A stretch of DNA of 13,762 nt from Parcubacteria group bacterium GW2011_GWA1_47_8 (lineage in GTDB: Bacteria > Patescibacteriota > Minisyncoccia > Phycocordibacterales > UBA1550): NCBI GenBank assembly GCA_000996605.1, contig LCOP01000012.1, forward strand, positions 1-13,762. The letters run 5' to 3'. The position numbers were made by a program, and so were the translations under genes. Under the pieces are notes generated by a model. That model was not told where the DNA came from, searched no databases, and was given only the letters and a program-made list of their open reading frames with translations. Below are positions 1-5,796 of the stretch, in pieces (positions within the stretch are counted from its first letter, which is position 1; each line of letters opens with the position of its first letter).

Positions 1-20
1 GACATTTATACTTGTGTTCA

Positions 21-51
21 TAGTAAAGGGCACCTACGGTGCCCTTTACTA
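21..51. repeat. Perfect 14-bp hairpin
   Basis: TAGTAAAGGGCACC (21-34), a 3-nt loop TAC, then its exact complement (38-51). The stem is strong, but no T-tract follows, so an intrinsic terminator is only possible. It may end a gene lying left of the window. Confidence 0.6.
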
Positions 52-120
52 TTGTAGTATGAAAATGAGGAGAAAGGGAGTTTCGTAATTCAAAGTCATA
101 TATCTCCGCGGTCCTTGGCT

Positions 121-181
121 GAGCGACCTAAATTTCGCGACTGAAAGGAGCTAGAAATTGGAAGTGCCCGATTAGGGCGAC
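121..181 (-). repeat. Inverted copy of the dispersed 55-bp hairpin repeat
   Basis: Read on the minus strand, 181-128 is a 54-bp relative of the tandem 55-bp unit at 7605-7714. Shared blocks include CCAATTTCTAGCTC and TCGCGAAATTTAG, followed by the same tail GTCGCTC (127-121). The first small hairpin of the unit is GCCC..GGGC here but GCCT..AGGC at 7605, so the arm changed on both sides while the pairing was kept. It lies in a stretch with no convincing gene. Confidence 0.75.
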
Positions 182-283
182 TGGTGGGTGGACAGATATT
201 TTAGTTCGTCCGAGTGCCGTAATAATATCGAAGATATATCCGAGCGGCTACAGGTTTTAGTCCATGTGCGCCCACCTGATTGA

Positions 284-526
284 ATTTCCTCGCGAAAATG
301 CGTCCGCGCTCCGCGCGGTAATGGGAAGTTCGGCAAGAAAAGAAAGGGGCGTTTTGAATTTAGGGATACAGCAGAGGCTATATATAAAAAATGGGAAAAA
401 TTAGCTGATTTCGAAAAAGATTCGACATCAAGTACAAGCTCTCCATGGCTTGAACGGATAAGTACAATCAGAAAATATGTAAATGATTTTCGCAATAATA
501 TAGATGAGATAAATAAAGGTAATTAG
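284..526 (+). pseudogene. Headless 80-codon open frame cut off by the IS end
   Basis: An open plus-strand frame follows a TGA at 281-283 and runs to a TAG at 524-526 that lies inside the left inverted repeat of the IS. It has no usable ATG. The translation is protein-like: a basic stretch (GKFGKKRKGRFEF), then DTAEAIYKKWEKLADFEKD, a Ser/Thr linker, and a charged helical tail. The base composition is more AT-rich than the neighbouring repeat. It could be the 3' part of a gene truncated upstream and interrupted by the insertion, or chance. The product is not recognised. Confidence 0.3.
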
Positions 527-1217
527 TGCGTTTCGTAACCACGAGGTGTTGGAATATCCTCATGGTTATGCAGCAAAAGAATGTTTTCAATCGTGCGGCC
601 AACTTTTTGAGGGGTCGAAAGTGCATATTCTGCGGCTCGTTCCGTGTCTGTAAGACTGGGCTCGGCTATGTGAGATGCAGGAGAAAGGTCTGCGGAAAAC
701 AGAAATCTCTCAAACGACTGCGCAAGGAGATCGGCATCATCACCGGGTTCTACCAGCAGCCGGCCTATCGCGTGGCGAATGATCTCGGCCTTGAGTACCA
801 GGTGGTGAGCCGCGTCTACCAGCATCTGCGAGAAGCGCTCTATCACGTGGCTGAGCTGGAAGCCGGCAGATTGAAAGGCGAGATCGAGATTGACGAGGCG
901 TATTTCGGTGGCAGGCGCAAAGGCAAGCGCGGACGTGCGACCGGCAAAAGCATCGTTTTCGGCCTTCTGGAGCGCGATGGAAGCGTGTATACCAAAGTCG
1001 TGGAGGAGGTGACAGCCGATGAACCTATGACGCATATCAGGTAGCATACAAGAAAAGGATCGGTCTACTACACGGACACCTTTCGCAGCTACAACTCTCT
1101 GAAACGGCTGGGCAAGCATCACCGATTGAATTACGGCAAGGTCTTTGCCTGCAAAGGCAAGAATCATATCAACCTGTTTATGAATATCTATTTTGGTTAC
1201 GTTTCGCACTAATTACC
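518..1217 (+). mobile_element. IS1595-like insertion sequence, 700 bp, decayed
   Basis: The ends are inverted repeats of about 24 bp. The left end (518-541) starts GGTAATTAGTGCG, then TTT, then CGTAACCA. The right end read on the minus strand (1217-1194) is the same except that TTT is AAA (21/24 matches). Between them lies one transposase frame of IS1595 type. The 700-bp length fits the shorter subgroups of that family. I could not find the 8-bp target duplication usual for the family (flanks TAAATAAA and CTTATCTA), so one flank may have been rearranged. The transposase carries an internal stop and a degenerate end, so the copy is probably immobile on its own. Confidence 0.75.
562..1212 (+). 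pseudogene. IS1595-family transposase with in-frame amber codon
   Basis: The frame runs from ATG 562 (or 568; a GTG at 526 inside the end repeat is also open) to TAA 1210-1212. It is broken by one in-frame TAG at 1042-1044, with no frameshift. Before the stop are an N-terminal zinc ribbon (C21xxC24, C39, C44) and the first catalytic block GEIEIDEAYFGGRRKGKRG with Asp at about residue 111. After the stop the same frame continues into VYYTDTFRSYNSL, with the second Asp at about codon 172, then GKVFACKGKNHIN. The family normally continues with a G-I-E-x-F-W-type block carrying the third catalytic residue. Here it reads LFMNIYFGY and ends in the right repeat. The enzyme would cut and join IS DNA if intact. 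Both the nonsense codon (probably a former CAG) and the lost C-terminus indicate a dead copy. Confidence 0.8.
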
Positions 1218-1321
1218 CTTATCTATACGAGTAAAATTAACGGTTTTGCAGGATACCGTCGGTTCAAAGTTCTGCCAACCGTCCCCGTAAAACAAGGAAC
1301 TGAACGCGGGGCGTTCAGAGA

Positions 1322-1477
1322 CTATGTTTTTCGAGAGATGGTGAGATTCGAAAGCGAACGCGGGACACCCCGTTCAGTAGAACGGGGTGCGTGAGCAGGT
1401 GAGGGGACGAATACGTGGAGTCCCACTCCGAAGTACTCATCCTTGTATCGTTCAAATATCTGTTTTTTTGTTTCCAT
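1322..1477 (-). pseudogene. 51-codon minus-strand frame, possible gene remnant
   Basis: An ATG at 1477 opens METKKQIFERYKDEYF, which resembles the charged helical N-terminus of some insertion-sequence transposases. The frame then runs through the 1366-1389 hairpin and stops at 1322-1324. Only the first 16 or so residues look like protein; the rest is what the hairpins would encode by chance. I read it as a possible 5' remnant of a gene overwritten by palindromic DNA. Support is weak. Confidence 0.2.
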
Positions 1478-1581
1478 ACTCATATGGGAATACGGTAACC
1501 CATTTATACGCTATTCATTCTTGCTTGGATAACAGTTTTAACGAGCTGGAACGTCCCATAGACTCAATCTGCCCACGGGTG

Positions 1582-1587
1582 TATACT
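1582..1587 (+). promoter_or_regulatory. -10 box of the small membrane gene
   Basis: TATACT lies 58 nt before the ATG at 1646. No good -35 is visible. A small hairpin (TGATAA/TTATCA, 1602-1618) would lie in the leader. Confidence 0.4.
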
Positions 1588-1645
1588 ATTTAGTAGATGA
1601 ATGATAAAAGCATTATCAGCCGGTTAATTATAAACAAACAACTTT

Positions 1646-1780
1646 ATGATGGGATATGGATATGATGGTTTTGGCATGATGGGTGGCGCGGGTATTCTCT
1701 GCGTGATTACATGGCTTGTGATTATCGTCGACCTTGTGCTTGTCGGTATCTGGCTTTGGCAGAATATTTCTAAAAAATAA
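1646..1780 (+). CDS. Small single-pass membrane protein (44 aa)
   Basis: The frame starts at a double ATG (1646 or 1649) and ends at TAA 1778-1780. The N-terminus is rich in Gly, Met and Tyr (MMGYGYDGFGMMGG). One strong transmembrane helix follows, at about residues 15-39, and the protein ends in a short polar tail, NISKK. Short Gly/Met-rich one-helix proteins of this shape occur in many bacteria, often near small metal-linked or SHOCT-type proteins, but I cannot assign a function. A TATACT box lies upstream. It converges with comF, whose stop is only 15 bp away, and no terminator separates them. I think it is a real gene because the frame is protein-like and well bounded, although short. Confidence 0.6.
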   Translation: MMGYGYDGFGMMGGAGILCVITWLVIIVDLVLVGIWLWQNISKK

Positions 1781-1795
1781 GACACACTGACAATC

Positions 1796-2482
1796 TCAAT
1801 GCCCCACGGCAAATGCGAGTACCGCGCGGGGACGCGCTTTTATAAGTGCGCGCTTGGCTTCGAGGAGCGTTGCACCCGTGGTGGTAACATCATCAATGAG
1901 GATGACGGTGCGGCCACGCACCCGCTCCATTTTTTTCGTGTGAAAAGCATCACGCATATTTGCCAGACGCGCCGTGCGTTTCTCAGCGCGGGCCTGCGGA
2001 GGGGTTTGTCGTGTCCGTACGAGCACACCCTCGGCGAGCTCAAAAATGCGGTTCTCGTCGCAGGCGATGACCGCGCGGGCGAGAAGCTCGCTCTGGTTGT
2101 ATCCGCGCTCGCGGAGGCGCTTTGGGTGGAGGGGGATAGGGACAAGCAAAATTTTTTCGCCGCCATATTTCCCGGGTTCGCTTGAGTCGCCCTCCACGGC
2201 GCTTTCCAGCCGCTCGCCAAGGACGCCAAGCATTTCCTCGTAGAGCGGTCTCGCGAGATCCCGCGCAAGACCACGCGCATGCGCGTATTTGAATTTCCAG
2301 ATAGCGTCTTTTAATATCGGATTTCGGTAGTCGAATACCGCGTGGGTAAACGCATGCTCGGTGTTTCGCGCCCGCGGAATTTTTCTCATGCATGTCGCAC
2401 ACAAAAAAACGTTCGGGGTCGCACACCCCAAACACTGTATGGGGAAGAAAATATTGAGGATATGGGTGAAAAATTTTTTCAT
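1796..2482 (-). CDS. comF: ComF family protein (phosphoribosyltransferase fold)
   Basis: 228 aa, usual length for the family. The N-terminus has the zinc-binding pattern C17xxC20 and C28xxC31. The middle carries VPIPLHPKRLRERGYNQSELLA, and then RTRQTPPQARAEKRTARL, both hallmark ComF segments. The PRPP-loop signature VILIDDVTTTGAT is at residues 193-205. ComF proteins are cytoplasmic and are needed for uptake of transforming DNA in several bacteria, where they act after the pilus and channel; the substrate of the transferase fold is uncertain. The gene is transcribed away from pilM. That places a competence protein next to the T4P locus, consistent with, but not proof of, pilus-mediated DNA uptake. 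The start at 2482 gives a complete zinc motif. Confidence 0.9.
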   Translation of the reverse strand: MKKFFTHILNIFFPIQCLGCATPNVFLCATCMRKIPRARNTEHAFTHAVFDYRNPILKDAIWKFKYAHARGLARDLARPLYEEMLGVLGERLESAVEGDSSEPGKYGGEKILLVPIPLHPKRLRERGYNQSELLARAVIACDENRIFELAEGVLVRTRQTPPQARAEKRTARLANMRDAFHTKKMERVRGRTVILIDDVTTTGATLLEAKRALIKARPRAVLAFAVGH

Positions 2483-2502
2483 GTTTCGCTTGCCGAGATA
2501 GA

Positions 2503-2508
2503 TGTATA
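2503..2508 (-). promoter_or_regulatory. Possible -10 box of comF
   Basis: On the minus strand, TATACA (2508-2503) lies 20 nt before the comF ATG, giving a predicted leader of about 14 nt. No clear -35 is visible. Confidence 0.35.
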
Positions 2509-2525
2509 GCTATGTCTGCTCTGCT

Positions 2526-2667
2526 GTGGATATAACTGGATACAATATCCACTGCGCTCGCACCACAAGAGTACTTCTTGTTTCCTAAGTCGCGGTACTC
2601 CTAAGGAAACAAAGTTGCTCAGAAGTAAAAGTAGCTACTCTTACTTCGCTCGCTCACTTGTGGATAA
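2526..2667 (+). repeat. Hairpin-mosaic repeat, copy upstream of pilM
   Basis: Three hairpins in series. (i) GTGGATAT/ATATCCAC (2526-2552), loop AACTGGATACA. (ii) TTGTTTCCT/AGGAAACAA (2578-2612) with a 17-nt loop. (iii) A near-perfect palindrome at 2622-2647, then GCTCGCTC and TTGTGGATAA. The same order of hairpins, loops and tail recurs at 7576-7836 upstream of the response regulator, but with different stem sequences that still pair. It occupies most of the comF-pilM divergent intergenic region. Confidence 0.8.
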
Positions 2668-2708
2668 CTTCTGTGTTTATTTGTGTGAACAATTTATGCT
2701 CCGCATGC

Positions 2709-2714
2709 TATACT
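2709..2714 (+). promoter_or_regulatory. Extended -10 box of pilM
   Basis: TATACT preceded by TGC (an extended -10 of TGn form), 13 nt before the ATG at 2728. The transcript would have a leader of only about 7 nt, too short for a normal ribosome binding site. Confidence 0.6.
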
Positions 2715-2727
2715 ATTGTATATCACT

Positions 2728-3861
2728 ATGGCATCTTTTACCGAACTTCTAGAAAGGTTTACCTCGGGCGCACATGCGGGGAGTATTGTCGGTATCGATA
2801 TGGGTACATCCTCGATCAAAGTCGTCGAGATTGCAAAAGAAGACGAGCGCGCAGTCCTACGTAACTACGGGGAGATTGCGCTGGGTCCGCTTGCGGACGT
2901 TTCTGTCGGACAAGCAACGAGTCTCTCTCAAGAAAAACTTTCCACGGCGCTTCGTGACATCCTTCGCGAGATGGGGGTAACGGTCGAGCATTCCGCATTC
3001 GCAATCCCCTTTAGTGCAAGCTTGCTCACTATCGTGGACCTTCCCGACGTCAGCAAGTCAGAGCTCGAGACCATGGTTCCATTTGAGGCGCGGCGGTATA
3101 TCCCGGTCCCTATCGCCGAGGTTACGCTCAACTGGTGGGTGCTTCCGAAAGTGAAAGAGGCGAACGTAACACCCGTCCCCGACCTTCCTCCGGGAATTCC
3201 GCCGGAAGTACAGTCGCGGCCCGTGATCATCGCGGCGGTGCATAACGATGTTTTCAAGAAGCTTGAGACGCTCAAAAAAGACGTTGGGCTTCCCGAGAAG
3301 GCTTCTCATTTTGAAATCGAAGTCTTTAGCACGCTTCGTTCAGCGATAGGGCGCGATCTCTCGCCTACTCTGGTGATGGACATCGGTGCGGGGACGACCA
3401 AGCTTGCTCTTATTGCCGAGGGCGTTGTGTGGGGTTCGCACACGATTTCCATGGGCGGGCAGAACATCACCTCCGCACTTTCGAAATCCTTGAACATTCC
3501 TTTTGAGCGCGCAGAAGAAATAAAGCGCCAAGCGGGGATGCTCGGCAACGAAGAAGGGCGCGATGTCGCGGCGGTGTCCGAGCTTATTTTGGCGAATATG
3601 TTTACGGAGGCAAAGCGAACGGTTGAAGAATACGAACGTCGATATGGCCGCAAGATTGAGAAGGTTATTTTGGTAGGTGGTGGTGCGGCGATGAAAGGGA
3701 TACTCCACACCGCCGCGCTTTTCTTTAAGAACCTAAGTGTTACGGTAGGGAATCCGTTTGCGCGCGTCGAGTTCCCGCCATTTCTCGCAAAAACAATCGG
3801 GGAAATAAGCCCGGCTTTTTCAGTTGCAATCGGTGTTGCGTTAAAAGGACTGGAAGAGTAA
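2728..3861 (+). CDS. pilM: Type IV pilus assembly protein PilM (actin-like ATPase)
   Basis: 377 aa. PilM is a cytoplasmic FtsA/actin-like protein that binds the N-terminal tail of PilN and links the motor to the inner-membrane alignment complex. The actin-fold nucleotide motifs are visible: VGIDMGTSSIKVVEI (residues 21-35, phosphate 1), DIGAGTTKLAL (218-228, phosphate 2) and VILVGGGAAMKG (313-324, adenosine). I chose ATG 2728 over an in-frame TTG at 2716, because 2716 would lie almost inside the -10 box and the MASFTELLERF start fits the family. First gene of the pilus block, with pilN starting 34 bp after its stop. Confidence 0.95.
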   Translation: MASFTELLERFTSGAHAGSIVGIDMGTSSIKVVEIAKEDERAVLRNYGEIALGPLADVSVGQATSLSQEKLSTALRDILREMGVTVEHSAFAIPFSASLLTIVDLPDVSKSELETMVPFEARRYIPVPIAEVTLNWWVLPKVKEANVTPVPDLPPGIPPEVQSRPVIIAAVHNDVFKKLETLKKDVGLPEKASHFEIEVFSTLRSAIGRDLSPTLVMDIGAGTTKLALIAEGVVWGSHTISMGGQNITSALSKSLNIPFERAEEIKRQAGMLGNEEGRDVAAVSELILANMFTEAKRTVEEYERRYGRKIEKVILVGGGAAMKGILHTAALFFKNLSVTVGNPFARVEFPPFLAKTIGEISPAFSVAIGVALKGLEE

Positions 3862-3873
3862 AACATTATGCGG

Positions 3874-3879
3874 TATACT
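3874..3879 (+). promoter_or_regulatory. -10 box of pilN
   Basis: TATACT lies in the 34-bp gap between pilM and pilN, 16 nt before the pilN ATG, giving a predicted leader of about 10 nt. It suggests that pilN has its own internal promoter. Confidence 0.45.
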
Positions 3880-3895
3880 TATAACAATTAGAACA

Positions 3896-4633
3896 ATGAA
3901 TAACGACACGACAAAAATTTCGTTCATTCCACAGAGTCCTCTTGTAAAGAAAGCAGGGGCGCTCGCCGGACAAAAACGCCCAGTCAGTATCTTGATGGTA
4001 CTTGCCATCCTCGCATTTATTTTGAGCGCGGGTTCTTACGGTGCCCTGTATGTATACAAAGCTTCTCTTATCAGCAAGATAAAACAAAACACGGAAAAAA
4101 TTACGCAAGCTCGGGATACTCTTCAAAACTCTCCGGTCATCGCACAGGCAAAAGTGTTTCGTGAGCGCGCAATGCTCGGGAAGGCGCTCCTCGATGCACA
4201 CATCGTCGTTTCCCCGATATTTACGTTCCTCGAAGATGACACACTTCAGACTGTTATGTATAGCCAGCTTACCTTTACCAATAAAGCCGGCGAGCTAAAG
4301 GTTGCAATAAAAGGAGAGGCGCCGGGGTATGCATCACTCGCATATCAGTCAGATGTGCTCAAGGAAGAGAAAAGTACCCTCAAGGATTTTGTAATCAAAG
4401 ACGTAACGCTCATGCCCTCGGGGAGTGTCGGGTTTACTCTTGAAGGGGTTTTTCACCCCGCATCTCTTTTGTATACAGAAATCCAATCTGGAGGAGGAGA
4501 GGAAGGTGTATCCGCTGACCCCGCAAAGTCCTCTGCCGCCTCGACCGTGGAAGATATCTCTTCTTCGAGTTTCTCGAGCGATATGGTTGGCGACGTGGAC
4601 CCGCTGTCCGTAGGGGGATCAAAGACGAATTGA
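3896..4633 (+). CDS. pilN: Type IV pilus inner-membrane protein PilN
   Basis: 245 aa. There is a short cytoplasmic N-terminus with KISFIPQSP, the position where PilN tails contact PilM. A single transmembrane helix (about 30-54) follows, then a coiled-coil segment (about 57-90) and an extracytoplasmic domain. The C-terminus is a Ser/Gly/Glu-rich tail (about 200-245) that looks disordered. The sequence is divergent, so the name rests on topology, size and position between pilM and pilO. PilN pairs with PilO to form the alignment scaffold in the membrane. Its TGA stop at 4631-4633 also forms the TGA of the extended -10 of pilO. Confidence 0.85.
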   Translation: MNNDTTKISFIPQSPLVKKAGALAGQKRPVSILMVLAILAFILSAGSYGALYVYKASLISKIKQNTEKITQARDTLQNSPVIAQAKVFRERAMLGKALLDAHIVVSPIFTFLEDDTLQTVMYSQLTFTNKAGELKVAIKGEAPGYASLAYQSDVLKEEKSTLKDFVIKDVTLMPSGSVGFTLEGVFHPASLLYTEIQSGGGEEGVSADPAKSSAASTVEDISSSSFSSDMVGDVDPLSVGGSKTN

Positions 4634-4639
4634 TATAAT
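4634..4639 (+). promoter_or_regulatory. Extended -10 box of pilO overlapping the pilN stop
   Basis: A perfect TATAAT preceded by TGA, where TGA is the pilN stop codon. The pilO ATG follows 12 nt later, giving a leader of about 6 nt. Confidence 0.6.
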
Positions 4640-4651
4640 TTATTTACTGCC

Positions 4652-5335
4652 ATGTTGAAACCAATCATCTCAATCATCACTATCATTATCGCAATCCTTT
4701 TTTGCGTACAATACGTGATTCCCTCCTACCAGACATCTCAAGACTTGAACGCTAAGATCGTCGAAGTTAATGAAGTGTTGAAAAAAACGGATGCCGCGCA
4801 GGGACTTATTGATGAAACCGCCACGATTCTTGGCAGTATTTCCGAAGACAGCAATGCACGGTTTGCACTCCTCGTTCCCGAGGAGCTCGACAGACTTCGC
4901 TTTTCAAATATGCTTCAGCGCATGGCCCAGAGTCGCGGGATTATTCTTGCTGATATCAAAGTAGAAAGGATCTCCGATGCGACCGGAGGAGCGCCTCGGA
5001 GCGCCCCTCCGCAAGACGGTAACGCTTCTGCCGGCCTTACCCGAGTGCTCACGCTCGACAAGTCGGTAACTGCGCCGGGAGAAGAAGGGGGAGTGGTGGC
5101 GCAGATAGTGGAGAAAAATTACATCGCCACAAACGTATCATTTTCTTTTGGGGCGACATATCCGACCTTTCTCTCTTTCCTCGCAGACCTTGAAAGGAGC
5201 ATCGGCATTATCAACATCACCGAGCTTTCTTTTGAGCCGTTCCCGTCAGTTACCGACACGGGAAAGGTAACAAAAGGAAAAGTCGAGCCATTATATATGT
5301 ACCATGTAAAAGCGGAAACCTACTCACTTAAATAA
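4652..5335 (+). CDS. pilO: Type IV pilus inner-membrane protein PilO
   Basis: 227 aa. One N-terminal transmembrane helix (about residues 4-25), a predicted coiled coil (about 30-65), and then a ferredoxin-like periplasmic-type domain containing LVPEELDRLRFSNMLQRMAQSRGI, the typical PilO pattern of an LP..D..l....l...a...G. A flexible Gly/Ala/Pro-rich insert lies at about 112-130. PilO forms a heterodimer with PilN and transmits motor state. The gene follows pilN and is 5 bp ahead of the PilP-position gene. Confidence 0.88.
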   Translation: MLKPIISIITIIIAILFCVQYVIPSYQTSQDLNAKIVEVNEVLKKTDAAQGLIDETATILGSISEDSNARFALLVPEELDRLRFSNMLQRMAQSRGIILADIKVERISDATGGAPRSAPPQDGNASAGLTRVLTLDKSVTAPGEEGGVVAQIVEKNYIATNVSFSFGATYPTFLSFLADLERSIGIINITELSFEPFPSVTDTGKVTKGKVEPLYMYHVKAETYSLK

Positions 5336-5340
5336 TCGTT

Positions 5341-5712
5341 ATGGAACCACGCACAAAAGAAATAATAGTGAATGTATCAATCATCGCAGTGGTGATAGTG
5401 CTTTGTATCGTCGGCTACTTCCTCTTTGTAAAAAACGACGCTATCAAAGCGGCATTGAGCGGGAGTGATACCGCGGTGATTGACGAAACAGTCGCGGCCG
5501 GAGCAGATGTTACAAAAACGGTTGCGCAGATTGCCGAGCTCAATAAGGCGGTGGAAGATACAAATAAATTGCTTTCTTCGTCGACGTTTACCGACTTGCG
5601 CGATTTCTCGGTCACGGTACCTAAAGAGGCAATAGGAAGAGCAAACCCATTTGTTTCTACGGAATGGAAGCTCAAGGCTCTCGCGCGAGAGAAAGCGGCC
5701 GGTAAAAAATAG
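5341..5712 (+). CDS. Small membrane protein in the PilP position
   Basis: 123 aa. One N-terminal transmembrane helix (about 8-30), an Ala/Thr/Val-rich linker with a short coiled coil (about 60-80), and a conserved-looking tail with VPKEAIGRANPFVS, similar to the R-x-NPF motif seen in short proteins at this place in T4P and T2S loci. The C-terminus is basic (REKAAGKK). PilP is normally a lipoprotein with a C-terminal beta domain that contacts the secretin. Here there is no lipobox and no room for that domain, which would fit an envelope without an outer membrane. Starting 5 bp after pilO, it is probably co-translated. The name PilP would be an inference from position only. Confidence 0.8.
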   Translation: MEPRTKEIIVNVSIIAVVIVLCIVGYFLFVKNDAIKAALSGSDTAVIDETVAAGADVTKTVAQIAELNKAVEDTNKLLSSSTFTDLRDFSVTVPKEAIGRANPFVSTEWKLKALAREKAAGKK

Positions 5713-5796
5713 ACAAGTCTAATCCTCCGGTGCCGGTCTTTCGCGCTGGACATAACGTATCTCCATTTTAATCTTGTCGTTATCTATTTATTACGT

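Larger units (their letters stand above)
1218..1645. other. Gene-poor stretch with three successive hairpins
   Basis: I see no convincing gene here. It holds an imperfect hairpin at 1241-1294 (outer arms GTTTT/AAAAC, inner CGGTT/AACCG), a perfect one at 1300-1318 (CTGAACGC, loop GGG, GCGTTCAG), and a perfect one at 1366-1389 (CACCCCGTTC, loop AGTA, GAACGGGGTG). None has a T-tract. After that come ordinary AT-rich sequence and the promoter of the small membrane gene. A plus-strand open frame (about 58 codons, ending near 1393) crosses the hairpins without a start. Confidence 0.5.

Noticed and set aside
183..276. A tRNA-like fold: GGTGGGTG (183-190) pairs with CGCCCACC (269-276), with GGAC/GTCC and a GGTTTTAGTCC block resembling a T loop.
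   Set aside because: The T loop lacks the conserved C56 and purine 57, the D loop has no GG, and no proper anticodon arm can be placed. At best a decayed tRNA or a chance fold.
172..495. A 107-codon minus-strand frame with Cys/Arg-rich content.
   Set aside because: No domain, no ribosome site, and it runs through the dispersed repeat; it overlaps the more protein-like plus frame.
1042..1044. Recoded TAG or programmed readthrough in the transposase.
   Set aside because: The C-terminus after it is also degenerate and no other gene here needs TAG as a sense codon, so a nonsense mutation is simpler.
523..1209. A 228-codon minus-strand frame.
   Set aside because: It is the antisense of the IS transposase and has no domain; the plus strand has clear zinc and DDE motifs.
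510..1225. An 8-bp target duplication around the IS.
   Set aside because: TAAATAAA and CTTATCTA do not match, and shifting the ends by a few bases does not help.
1799..2552. Several overlapping frames on both strands over comF.
   Set aside because: They are shadows caused by GC-rich codons; only the 228-codon minus frame has ComF motifs.
2716..2727. TTG start for pilM four codons upstream.
   Set aside because: It would begin within 2 nt of the -10 box, before the expected transcript start.
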